Shown here: positions 23,601 to 33,311 of the stretch, piece after piece | How positions within the stretch are numbered: position 1 is the stretch's first letter | How the letters are laid out: the number at the start of each line of letters is the position of its first letter | NCBI GenBank assembly: GCA_023213395.1 | Contig: CM041465.1 | Location: 203,801,741 to 203,865,740, forward strand | Origin: Cycas panzhihuaensis | Taxonomy: Eukaryota; Cycadophyta | Direction: 5' to 3' | DNA: 64,000 bases | Notes under the pieces: generated by a model | Databases searched by the model: none | Told to the model about the DNA's origin: nothing | The model's input: only the letters and a program-made list of their open reading frames with translations | Made by a program: the position numbers and the translations under genes

Positions 23601-24850
23601 AAAGCTATGAAATAGGCATTGCCATTGGGAAATGTAGAGGGAGGATTGGAAGGGGAATGAAATGGAGTGATTGTGCCTATGCCAGAAATCTTAACAGATT
23701 CATTGTTGCCGAAGGTCACTGATTGACCTCTTCCTTCCTTGATGTCGCAAAGGAGTTCTTCACTCCCAATCATGTGTTGAATAGCTCCAAAGTCAATGAT
23801 CCAAGTTTGATCAACCTTGGATGTATGATAAGCACAAAACAATTTGTCCACATCTGCAAACTGATTGAAGTGGTGTTGATTGCCACCTCTAACCCCCCCC
23901 CCCTTCCTCTTTGACCTCCTCGATAGGCACCTCGGTTTCTATTGTTGTTGTTCTTTGAAAGCTTCTGCTTTGGAATTCTTGGCGTTCTTTGAAATTGTTG
24001 TCTTTGATTTTGTTGACGTGGTTGTTGTTGTTGCTGTTGTGTGCTGAAGATCTGCTTGTTTCTTCCTACAATCAGATGCTATGTGGCCAACTTTGCCACA
24101 ATAATGACAAACAACATCAGTCTTTAAGGAACCCATGTTTATGTTCCCAAACTGCTTTGAAAGTGCAAGTTTGGGATTCTGCTTGGCCTTTGATTTGATC
24201 GTGAATGCCCCTGATGTGGATGGTTCGTCATCATTGTCCTTGATGTAAATCTGCTCCTCCTAAAACAACAAGCTTTCAAGTTCATTGAAAGACATTCGTT
24301 TGAGTGAGCCATCTCGTGTAGTGGAAGAAATAAAACCATTGTAGTCCTTAGGCAAAGCTTTAACAATTGTTGTTATAAGCTCATCTCTAGAAGCAGGACT
24401 ATCTAATGTATTCAATTCATTACATACCGCCATGATGGAGGAAAGAAAAGTGCACATAGGCTTGACAAATTTTACAAAATACAATTTAGCGTTTACCATC
24501 AATATGCGAGCTTCATCTCGCCTTTCGTACAAGGATAACAGAATGTCCCATGCTTCCTTGGAAATCTTTGCACACACAATATTCTGATCTACATGAACAA
24601 CAATAATCATATGTAAGAATGCCAAAGCAATTTCATCTTTGGCTTTCCAAGCAGTAATAGAAGCAGCATTAGGATGAACAATTACACCATCAGTTACAAT
24701 AGGTATAGGTTAAGGTATCCTTCTAGAAACATAACCCTAAAATTTGTTCATTATTAAGAGATTTTGAGTGATCCTTTTCCATTCTTGATAGTTGTCTTGT
24801 CCTGTTAATCTGATGGTACATGTATTTAGCATATTAATAGCAACCATGTT
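20651..24850 (-). pseudogene. Copia-1 gag-pol, broken
   Basis: Minus order: gag starting about 24848 (NYQEWKR-type core, then ISKEAWDILLSLYERRDEAR at 24625-24260), CCHC knuckle CHYCGKVGHIASDC near 24105, protease/linker 23851-23501 (WIIDFGAIQHM, the Asp-Ser/Thr-Gly site altered), integrase and RT start in one 495-codon frame 23316-21829, RT palm near 21600, and RNase H 21046-20690. The integrase keeps RTDNGGE and the ERMNRT Glu, but the first catalytic Asp is Asn (LVHSNLCGP). The RT box reads YVDG instead of YVDD, and one extra C near 21838 shifts the frame after VKSA. All three lesions recur in the second pol copy of Copia-2. Confidence 0.92.
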
Positions 24851-25035
24851 AAAGTTGTAAGGCTTGAAGCTCGCAAATAACTTGGAAACTCAAAGCTTTT
24901 GTCGCTTAAGTTCCACCCTCTAACGAAACCAACAGTCTTGGTCTTACTAGAAGCTCCAACAACTGAATGGAATGATGAGGGGTGGAAGACTAGGCTAAAG
25001 AGTTGGTCCAACCCTGATCTATAGAGGAGATCCAA
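24826..25035 (-). other. Small ORF overlapping the gag start of Copia-1
   Basis: A 69-codon frame beginning MDLLYRSGLDQLFSLV overlaps the predicted gag ATG (about 24848) in another frame. Equivalent frames exist at 37695-37465 and 41821-41612 in Copia-2. Whether it is translated is unknown; it could be an upstream ORF controlling gag or only well-kept leader. Confidence 0.4.
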
Positions 25036-27345
25036 CAGTTGGCCAAGTTAAATCTAGGACAAGGCAGGTAGGGTTGATCTACATGGACGTACCATGCTTT
25101 CCCTAAGATTCACAACCCGAATAACACCATTTTCGAACCTCCTTTCCTTCAAGCAACCTTAATTGTCGTGCACTAACCATACAGTCGGTTGATCCCTTAG
25201 GGAATGCACCAAGCTTAAGGTTATTTTAGAGGCAAGGTTTGTCCTTTTTTGGGCATTTCCTACTTGATTTTAAAATTTACTTGTACAAAATTGAAGTGGA
25301 CTTTAGAGTAAATTTTACTTGGATGATGTAGATGCTTGATTTAATGTTTACAATGATAAAGAGCTTCAAAGAGAAGCAACCAAGTATATCACAATGAACA
25401 ATTTGAGTATTTTACAAGAGCACTTTAGTGTAAAATAGTGCTATCAAATCCAAGTAAAAGAAAGTGCTCGAGTATAATGTGAAAATGTACTCACTTTGAA
25501 GAAGATGCTAAGTGCTTCAATGAAAAAAGAGCAAAGTCTTTGTGTTGAAAAACAACAAGTGGGTTCCTTTTAAATGCTTGAAAGAGAGGAAGATTACTTG
25601 CAAAAACTGAATACACCAAGCACCAAGTGTTGGGACTTTAAAATAGTCCCAATGATCAACAAAATAGAGTGATTTTATTAAGTAACAAATCTACTTGAGC
25701 CCTTTTTGAGACTAAGGGAAGTAGGTCACCATGCAAGGTGCCTTAAGAAAAGTGTTGAAATAGTGATGAGGATCACTTTAACAAGGTCACAACACTTAAA
25801 AATCACTCCTTTCAATGTCTTTTAACACTTGCAAACATGATATAAGTGTTAAGTAAGGCAAAAAGTGCCAAAAAATAAATGCTAAATTTTAACCTTTTTT
25901 GCATATTTGAGTAACAAGAACACCACACAGGGAGCCTTGATTAAAGACTTAAACTAAGTAATTTTAATCTCCAAAGATGAGAAATTGTTTTAGCTTTAGT
26001 GATTTGATGAAATCACTAAGTACAATAAAGATTTTAAACTCCAAAAAGCAAAAACAATTTGATTTTTTCCTTAGAAGATTTAAGCCAAAATGTCCCAAAT
26101 GACTAAAAGGGCTTTTAAAAAGGAACAAATATTACTTTTTAGTATGTAAAATACTTGAAAAAACTTGATTTAGTCTCCATTGTCACAAAAGTGAAGCTAA
26201 TATAGTCACCAGACTGAAAAATCACTAAAAAGTATTAATTTTGACTTAAAGAAAAGTGATTTTTAGTGATTAGAAGGATGACTAAGTACAAACTTTAGAA
26301 AAAATAAAGTTTATCAATGAAAGAATATCCTTTAGAATATTCTTAATGTCATAAACCAAAGTTAAAAGGATAAAGTTTTTTTGAAAATTTTCAAAAAAAA
26401 AGAGATTCGAAAAACGAGCAGTAGCGACTCCGTGGACACTCGGTGACGGATCTCCGTGAAACCTCAGTGAATCGAAGCCAAAATCGGAGGGCAGGGTCGC
26501 AGGTACTCAATAATGAATCCTTCCAAGTTTCGAAGCTTTTTGTTGAGTGTTGAGACCGCACTGTGAGTTGTAACCGTTGGCTGGGCGCACAGCCAGAGAA
26601 CAAGGGCACATGACTGGCTATGTAGCATTTGTACGGTGACTTTGATCCATCGTGAGAGTTGTGGGACCCACTGCAGGGTTGCAGAATAGTGCAGAAACAA
26701 TGCGTACTCTAGATCTTTGGACTGCACCAGCAATTCAGATCAAGAGAATAGATTTGAACTTTCTAGGGTTTGTGAAGGACACCCAGAGATGTATTTAGGC
26801 CTGCAGTAAGTCTATGGAACTATAGAAACTTCAAAAGGTCTGAGAAATACTCAATATCATCAAAGATTAGCTCATAATATATGAAACTTAGCTATGAGGT
26901 CTGCAGGGTACAGAAAGGCTTTAAATTTTCCACTTGCTGAGAGTGGATTCTCAGTTGACAGCCAAGTACAAGTTAAAAAAAAGAAAAAAGTAGCAAAAAA
27001 TGAGTTCTTAGTGCTAAAAGAGACAACAGATCTGAGCTTAAATCAGTTTCTAATTACAAATCTAAGAGGAACAAAATATCAACAAGACAGTCCTTTTTAA
27101 AAGGAAGTCACTAATTGTAACAACAATTTATGTTGCACCCAACAAGCCCTTGTCTAAAAAAAAATTCAGATTTCAAAAAATATGCCTCCAACATTGCTCC
27201 AAGAAGCTTAATCTGCACATGTAAGTCTACAACATGCCTTGGATCGCCTTCGGAGAGCGAAGGTCATCACCAAGGAGTAGTAGAGCCTACCTTGAGTCTC
27301 CCTTAAGCAAAACAAAATCAGAACAGAGGGAACTAGTCTCCTCTA
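24851..27345 (-). other. Copia-1 leader (5' untranslated region, about 2.5 kb)
   Basis: An unusually long AT-rich leader between primer site and gag. It contains CACC-ATGCAA-GGTG hairpin-type motifs (25728) and a related one at 25922, and a nested stem-loop close to the primer site (27237-27275). Leader sequence is shared with Copia-2. Its short ORFs have no recognisable domain. Confidence 0.7.
27237..27275 (-). promoter_or_regulatory. Nested stem-loop downstream of the Copia-1 primer site
   Basis: CCTTGG (27237-27242) pairs with CCAAGG (27270-27275), and inside it CCTTCG (27247-27252) pairs with CGAAGG (27258-27263) across a GAGAG loop. The same structure is at 43515-43553 in Copia-2. The position about 70-80 bp inside the primer site fits an RNA packaging or dimerisation element, which is an inference. 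Confidence 0.55.
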
Positions 27346-27357
27346 GCTCTGATACCA
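27346..27357 (-). promoter_or_regulatory. Copia-1 primer-binding site (tRNA-Met type)
   Basis: Plus GCTCTGATACCA is the exact complement of the initiator-Met-type primer site TGGTATCAGAGC and lies 2 bp from the 5' LTR. Confidence 0.92.
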
Positions 27358-27359
27358 AA

Positions 27360-27909
27360 TGTAGAAATGGCCAAATGGCCTTAGAATCCCAAGATCAAGA
27401 AGCTATATTCACTCTAGTTCTAGAAAGCAGATAAACTAGACTAATAATGAAAATATGAGATCAAACATGAGCAAGATCAAGCATGAAGAGAAAGAGCAAA
27501 ATGATACCAAAGATGAGGAGTTGGAATTGGTCCAACCTCCAAATGAATAGTAGTTTAATTAGCAAACGGGCAGCATAACAATACAACTCCAACTCTCTAT
27601 GGAAGAACAATGAGAAGAGATCTCAATATATAGAGTGAAAGGAGAGACCTAAGGCATTGGATGTTTGACAAATGTCAGACATCCAAGGCACATGCCTTGC
27701 ATGTAGGACATGTGTCCTTTTGGGCTCTCAAGTGAACAAAAGTGCATGGGGGTCCATTTGACCCTTTAGTGACAATGTTGTGTCACTAGGAAAGAATGTG
27801 GGTGTGCACTTTATCACTTAAGTGATAAGTCACCCCTAAAGTACAAAAGTACAAATAATACATGAAAAATAATGTACATAGGCTTAACATGTAAACATAA
27901 GGTTTAACA
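27360..27909 (-). repeat. Copia-1 5' LTR
   Basis: It starts TGTAGAAATGG and ends GGTTTAACA. The TATA-like site (plus CAATATATAGAG near 27625) and the inverted repeat at about 27657-27686 are kept, the latter with two changes in its arms or centre. Confidence 0.92.
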
Positions 27910-28019
27910 AGGTTTTCGCTGACTATGGTATAAGGAAAGGAGAATTTCTCTATTACCATTGAACTTGGTAATAAGAGAGGATAAATAAAACTATTAAATG
28001 AAATGTGCATGTGTAACAC

Positions 28020-28673
28020 AGGATCGAGAACTACCTTGTCTGCTTTGCATATGTGTTGTTGAGGTTCTTCTTGAGATTCCTCCATTAGTTGTTCTCTCGC
28101 TTGCTCTTCATCATTTTTGTGTTGCTCCTACATAGCTTCTCTCTGAATCTCTTCCTTGGTCTCAACTATTGTCTCACTAGCTTCTTCTGCTAGGTGATCA
28201 GTCATTATCTGGACTTGCTTTGTGTCTTCAATGATGTTATGTCGTTCCATTATCTACTTGGTGACTTCTTGTGTGTGTGCGAATTCCCATTCCCTAATTC
28301 TTCACCCTATATATAATTAGATCCATTTTTATCTTCACCTTCATCAAGAGTGACCTCTTCTTGTTCCTCATTTGTGGAGCGGTTGTTTGATTCTTGTTCA
28401 TTCGCTAGGCTAGTTTGAATCAGTTTATGTTCATTCTAGTTCCATGAGTTGTATTTTAACATCAATTTGAACCATGCCCAATTATTGAATCTTTTTGGTT
28501 TGCTAGACCACTGAATGAACTAATCAAGAGCTCTCCCTTGTAAGAGAAGCTCTATATATGCTCCATATTCTTCCATGTTGGAATCATCCATGAAATCATT
28601 CAGTGCTTCGACCATTTGGAGCCATTTACTGACATCAGTGTCTTCATTAAGATCAAAAAAATTCTGAGTCCAT
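28020..28673 (-). pseudogene. LARD-A gag-like ORF, broken
   Basis: From an ATG at 28673 the minus strand reads DVSKWLQMVEALNDFMDD, MEEYGAYIELLLQGRALD, stop, FIQWSSKPKRFNNWAWFKLM, then an acidic E/Q-rich stretch. The same protein begins at 50895 in LARD-B (TDINKWLQMVKTLNEFT, GAYKKLLLQGKALEWF). The helical pattern with a late WF…W…W block resembles retrotransposon capsid (gag) domains, and its place after the primer site and leader supports this. No zinc knuckle and no pol follow. Family assignment is an inference; I recognise no named family. Confidence 0.6.
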
Positions 28674-29975
28674 TTTCCTTGTCAATAGTAGTGTGACTTC
28701 ATGGGTTAAATCTCCGTTAAGAATTGATCAGATCTATCTCATATGACCACTCAAAACAATCGTCTTTGAACCAGGATCCCAACGGTTCAAACGACACTGT
28801 GATCTAATACCTGCAACTTGAGTTGTGGACAAAAATGTCCAAGTACCCCTTTTGGAGAATCAAGCTAAAAAAATTAAAAATATAAAAAATTCTTAAACCC
28901 TTTTAGACTAAGACCTAAGTCATCTGAGGTCACCCTATGTGACCAAGGGCTATCGTGCTAGCAAACCTCAAGAATTCATTCAATCCCCTTTAATGTTTCA
29001 AAATATTGGAGAAGAAAAGAAACCAAGTTTTTCGCACACAAATTCTTTTGTCAAAACCTCCTCCAAGCAAACTCGATCTGCATGATGCACAAATATTTTG
29101 AATTGGTAGATGAGATCTCAATTTCAAATAAACTGCAAATGGCTCTGTTAGGGCAGCGATTCCATGGATGGGTGCGCAGGCATATACATAGATCCTCGAA
29201 GGGCAGATCGCAAAGAAATCACGCCAACAAACTCCTACACAATGCGATCTACAAATAAACTAGGGCAAAGTCTGAACAAGGACGATGCCTACAAGTGGAT
29301 CTGGTGATGACTTCACTTCTCATGTAGACGCTCCTCTTTCATGACAGGATCTCCATGCGTATAATAGACAAATTGTAATAATGACAACCTCCTTGACACT
29401 AACTAAATCAGCCATGAACGAATTTAGGGATAGATCCTTCAAAAGTGTGATAATGGCAGGATTTAATTCTTAATGATCATGGTGAAATCATGAGATTCTC
29501 CACGGCTTTATGAAGGTACAATAAGGTGTATGGTCGAGAACAAGACACATAAATCCACAGGCTCATGGCATAAATCTATGTGGATGATAGGCAAACATTT
29601 CTTGCAAACGAGCTTCCAGAATATGATAGACTCAGAGTGGCAGATTACTGCAAAGGCAATAGACAAGGTGATTGAGCACATCATGCAATGAACAGAATAA
29701 ATACAACTCACATTTCCATGGTGCAAACAAAATATCAGCATGGTAGACAAAACAAGGGTTGAAATCTCCTTCACGACTCACAACTACAGTGAAGAATCAT
29801 GTAATACGCTTAACTCCCAACATGTCGATCCCACAGACAATGGCACAGAGCATGAAACAAAGGCGCTTCACAAGATTTTCTCCAAGATAGAACTGGCAGC
29901 AGTTGTGAACTATGTATCACAAACATAAACTGAATCAAACAACTATTCGACATAAAACTAGATTCATCTTCAACA
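28674..29975 (-). other. LARD-A leader
   Basis: Sequence between primer site and gag-like ORF. About 28700-28870 aligns with 50690-50880 of LARD-B (both contain a GGTACTTGRACATTTT block). No coding motif was seen in the frames at 29774-29508 or 29740-29928. Confidence 0.6.
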
Positions 29976-29988
29976 GGCTATGATACCA
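29976..29988 (-). promoter_or_regulatory. LARD-A primer-binding site
   Basis: Plus GGCTATGATACCA is the complement of TGGTATCAGAGCC with one mismatch, seven bases from the LTR edge at 29996. Confidence 0.75.
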
Positions 29989-29995
29989 ATTATAG

Positions 29996-30445
29996 TGGGC
30001 CCAATTCAAATGCAGCAGAAACGAGTAATATTCATAGCATATAATGATACTTTCATTGTAGTAAGATGTCAATAATGACCATTCACAGACATAAAGCTTA
30101 ATCATCCACACATTACATCACTCATACATTGGTATGAACAATAATGAATGTAATAAATAATGAATAATAATATGTAGAACCTAATATAATATCCAGCGGT
30201 GTTGGTACCCTTTTTGAGGTGAGAGCTATCCTCCAATTTGTCACATTGTGACCTAATAATATCTAGAACCTAATACAATATCCAGTGGTGTTGGTACCCT
30301 CTTTGAGGCGAGAGCTATCCTCTAGTTTGGCATGGTGTGCCCTAATGACATGAGGCCATTATCCCTTACAATAATAAATTCTCCAAGATGAATACAAATG
30401 AACAAGGCTTCCCTATTTACAACCTTTATTTATCTATCTAAAACT

Positions 30446-30501
<56 letters not shown>

Positions 30502-30605
30502 AAAAATGACTTCATAATAAATATAATTAAAGAATAATTCTTCCTATATTCAAAAACAGACTTCATCTTCAAAAACTGATTTCATCTTCATTTAGGAATG
30601 CTACA
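29996..30605 (-). repeat. 5' LTR of LARD-A with internal duplication and (CT)n
   Basis: It is about 140 bp longer than its partner because of a tandem duplication at about 30178-30340 (the unit with ATATCCAGYGGTGTTGGTACC occurs twice), a CT microsatellite at 30449-30495 and a short repeat of TTCATCTTCAAAAACTGA near 30570. Confidence 0.85.
30449..30495. repeat. (CT)n microsatellite
   Basis: About 23 CT units without interruption inside the LARD-A 5' LTR. The 3' LTR has only a short CT run at the same place (19071-19080). Confidence 0.95.
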
Positions 30606-31779
30606 CATGCAATATTTATAATGTTCACCAAAGGCTATTATGCACAACAAGATATTTACTTCTTGTATCTTTATTTGAAAAACTATTCTAATGACAACAT
30701 TTAAATAGATTGCAAAAGCAAGTGCTCAACATAGTAATATGTATCGAACCTATGAGGGAAAAATGAAGCATAAAAGGAAAAGATGAGATAGAAGTGAAGG
30801 TAAAGCCAAGCTTCTAAATCAACATCCACAAGATTAAATAGATAATCTTGCACATTTCTTCACCAATTGAAAATGAATCTTGAAATATGTAAGATCATTG
30901 AATATCATTAAGCATGTATGATGTTCATCAATTAGACTTAATGGGCACAAATAATACACAATGATTGCAAAGAATAGTGTGAATATAAGATCAATAGATA
31001 GACGAACTCATCAGGTTTATACATAGCATTCCTTAGAATAGGAGGTGCAACATAAAAACATTTCCACTACACAGCTTGGACATGCAGTACTATATTTTTC
31101 CATGCTCCTACCCATGCCCCAAGATATACATGTGGGTCTATCTTGTTGTATAGAAATCCTTGGCCTCAGAGAAAGAAAACGAGGACAACTCAAAAGAGCA
31201 TTTATAGAAGGGGGGGATTAACTTAGGAGAAGAACAAAAGCTAACAAAAAGGAAAAAAAAAAAAAAACAAGAACGAAAAGAGCGAGGAAGTAGCGATTAT
31301 ACTGGGCAGACCAAGCAACAATAACCATATTTTCATTGATTTGCTCTTTTTTAAAGCTGGTTGCTAGATGGTAACTATGCAAAACTATTAAGATTGTTTG
31401 TTTGGTTACTCAAGCCATTACAACCACTTTAGCTCGAATAAAAATTGTCGAACCAGGGTGGTATTAACTTAACTCCAAAGATATTTGGAGTTTAGTGCAC
31501 CTAATCGATATCCACTCCAACCTAGATAATTTGCTTTGTGTCGAACTTCTCGACTGAGTTTAACTTTTGATTTGAGGAAATAACTATTATGCCTATTACT
31601 AGGAGTCTAAGTCATCACAGGTTGTATGTCATTTGAGAACTCTCCACATTGCTTACTTCAATCTTTTTTAGAAAATTGCCCCTTTCTATATGACTTTCTC
31701 CTATTGTTATAGCTGGAAATTCATTCCTCAAACAGAGAGATGTGAAGTCCAAGAAGAGGGGATTCAATTGTTGACTTTG
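30606..31779. other. Non-coding stretch left of the Y ORF
   Basis: AT-rich DNA with an A17 run at 31251-31267. It is probably the 3' flank of ORF Y (minus). No LTR partner for it was found on the other side of Y. Confidence 0.4.
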
Positions 31780-32216
31780 TAGGCTACTTACTTCTCCTTT
31801 TAAGGCTTGACATTTGAAATGTTATGCCTAGTAGTTGTTCCCATCTCATGCAAAATATTTGATCTTGTGATGAATTAGTGGCTAAGTTTGCCACCCTCTC
31901 TTGAAACTATCTCAACTCACCCTGTATCACCTCATCAAACATTGTATAAAAATTGTTCGAGATTTTCTCAAGAGAAGTTAATAATTCTTGCGACCCATAG
32001 GCCTCAAAGGAAAAGTCCCAAACATTTATAGCTAGTGTTGCCCTATCCTCATTACCTTTACTTACTGACTCATGGGCTAGCAATGTTACTTTTGTTGCAT
32101 GTTTCAACTAGCTTGCAATACGTTCAATCCAATGAGAAGCATCTTGTTGTAAAGGTCGTATCTGCAATGGCTCCCATGGCTTGGTATACTCGTCAAGGCT
32201 TTGTTTGAACTATGCA
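31780..32216 (-). pseudogene. ORF Y, C-terminal part (unknown family)
   Basis: The minus frame reads on from the end of the right-hand Y piece: after MLDIEN at 52931-53000 the chain continues here as FKQSLDEYTKPWEPLQI, DASHWIERIAS, then HATKVTLLAHESVSKGNED, FSFEAYGSQELLTSLEKI and MFDEVIQGELR, followed by a heptad-like FQERVANLATN. Only isolated stops interrupt it. I do not recognise the family. Reading across a 20 kb insertion without loss of frame or sense shows that LARD-B split a once continuous coding region. Confidence 0.6.
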
Positions 32217-32682
32217 TTTTCAATGTCTAGAATTTGATTCTTTGCCCTTATCTCATCTATTTACTCCTACAAATCCTTAATCTTCTTTCTGAGCATTTCT
32301 GTAGTAGCCATGTGATAATCAGTAACTTCTAAAGGAGTTTGACCCTTCAAGGATAAGCCCTCTATCTCCCTTTGTCCCTGGCCTTGGATTCACGCTATAT
32401 GAAGGACTTGCTCTTTTGGCCTCCATTTGTGAAAGCTTCTAACAAGTGTTTCAACACTTGTTAGCTTATGGGATGTATCTCCTCTCAATCTAAACTCTCA
32501 CTATTGTTGGACTCAAGGGTCTACAGTGAACATCAAATGCTTTCCCTCTGAAAATGTTCTTCCCTTATTTTCTCCCTCCTCCACCCAATTGTGAGGTAGT
32601 CCTACTTATGGTTCCTTGAACATGTGCATCTTCAGAGTTACCTTGGTGATGACCCTCTATCACTTTATCAACATGAATGCTT
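32217..32682 (-). repeat. Duplicate of Y coding DNA flanking LARD-B (left copy)
   Basis: These 466 bp are about 88-90% identical to 52931-53404, the sequence immediately right of LARD-B. A normal insertion would leave only about 5 bp duplicated. Confidence 0.88.
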
Positions 32683-32748
32683 AGGGAAGTTAGTTTTACA
32701 AGGGAATTTATTATGGTGAAGTCGATTTTTAGAAGAAGAATCATTTAT
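32683..32748 (+). repeat. LARD-B 5' LTR, first fragment
   Basis: AGGGAAGTTAGTTTTACAAG onward matches the 3' LTR from about 52437. It is cut at TTTAT (32744-32748), the target site of Copia-2. Confidence 0.88.
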
Positions 32749-33301
32749 TGTGAAAAATGGCCTAATGGCCTTACAATCCCAAGATCTAGAAGCTAGGTTC
32801 ACTCTAGTTCTAGAAAGCAAAAAATGCTAGACAAGTATGAAACTATAAGATGAAACATAAGCAAGATAAAGCATGAAAAGAATAAGCAAGAAAATGATAC
32901 CAAAGATGAGGAGTTGGAATTGGTCCAACCTCCAAATGAATAACAGTTTGATTAGCAAACTGGCAGCATAACAATACAACTCCAACTCTATATGAGAACA
33001 ATGAGGAGAGGTCTCATTATATAGAGTGAAAGCAGAGACCTAAGGCATTGGATGTTTGACAAGCGTCAAACATCCAAGGTACATGCCTTGCATGTAGGAC
33101 ATGTGTCCTTTTAGGGCTCTCAACTAAGCAAAAGTGCATGGGGGTCCATTTGACCCTTTAGTGACAATGTTGTGTCACTAAGAAAGAATGTGGGTGTGCA
33201 CTTTATCACTTAAGTGATAAGTTACCCCTAAAGTACAAAAGTACAAATATTACATGACAAATAAAGTACATAATTTTAGCATGTAAACATAAGGTTTAAC
33301 A
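32749..33301 (-). repeat. Copia-2 3' LTR
   Basis: It starts TGTGAAAAATGG and ends GGTTTAACA. The inverted repeat at 33049-33078 has the centre AAGC instead of CACGTG's core. Confidence 0.93.
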
Positions 33302-33311
33302 CCCCCCCTTA
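33302..33311 (-). promoter_or_regulatory. Copia-2 polypurine tract
   Basis: Minus TAAGGGGGGG abuts the 3' LTR. Confidence 0.8.

Larger units (their letters stand above)
20075..27909 (-). mobile_element. Copia-1: Ty1/copia retrotransposon inserted in LARD-A
   Basis: Two LTRs of about 550 bp (20075-20622, 27360-27909) flank leader, gag, protease, integrase, RT and RNase H in copia order on minus. The primer site GCTCTGATACCA abuts the right LTR, and a C-rich run (minus polypurine tract) abuts the left one. Flanking pentamers AAGTT (20070-20074) and AGGTT (27910-27914) look like a target-site duplication with one change. The LTRs are roughly 96% identical by eye. Stops, frameshifts and altered catalytic residues make it non-autonomous. 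Confidence 0.93.
18702..30605 (-). mobile_element. LARD-A: large non-autonomous LTR retrotransposon, interrupted by Copia-1
   Basis: Two long direct repeats (18702-19170 and 29996-30605) flank an interior with a polypurine tract beside the left repeat and a TGGTATCATAGCC primer site beside the right one, so this is an LTR element on minus. Apart from the inserted Copia-1 the interior is about 3 kb and carries only a gag-like ORF, with no protease, RT or integrase. That is the definition of a LARD-type element, which must borrow its enzymes. The joined sequence around the Copia-1 insertion aligns with LARD-B at about 51480-51600, confirming the nesting. No clean target-site duplication was found. 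Confidence 0.8.

Noticed and set aside
29740-29928. 62-codon plus frame in the LARD-A leader
   Set aside because: Overlaps another minus-strand frame, no motif, not kept in LARD-B.
18690-30620. Target-site duplication for LARD-A
   Set aside because: Flanks read ATAG on the left and CATGC on the right; no matching pentamer, so none is claimed.
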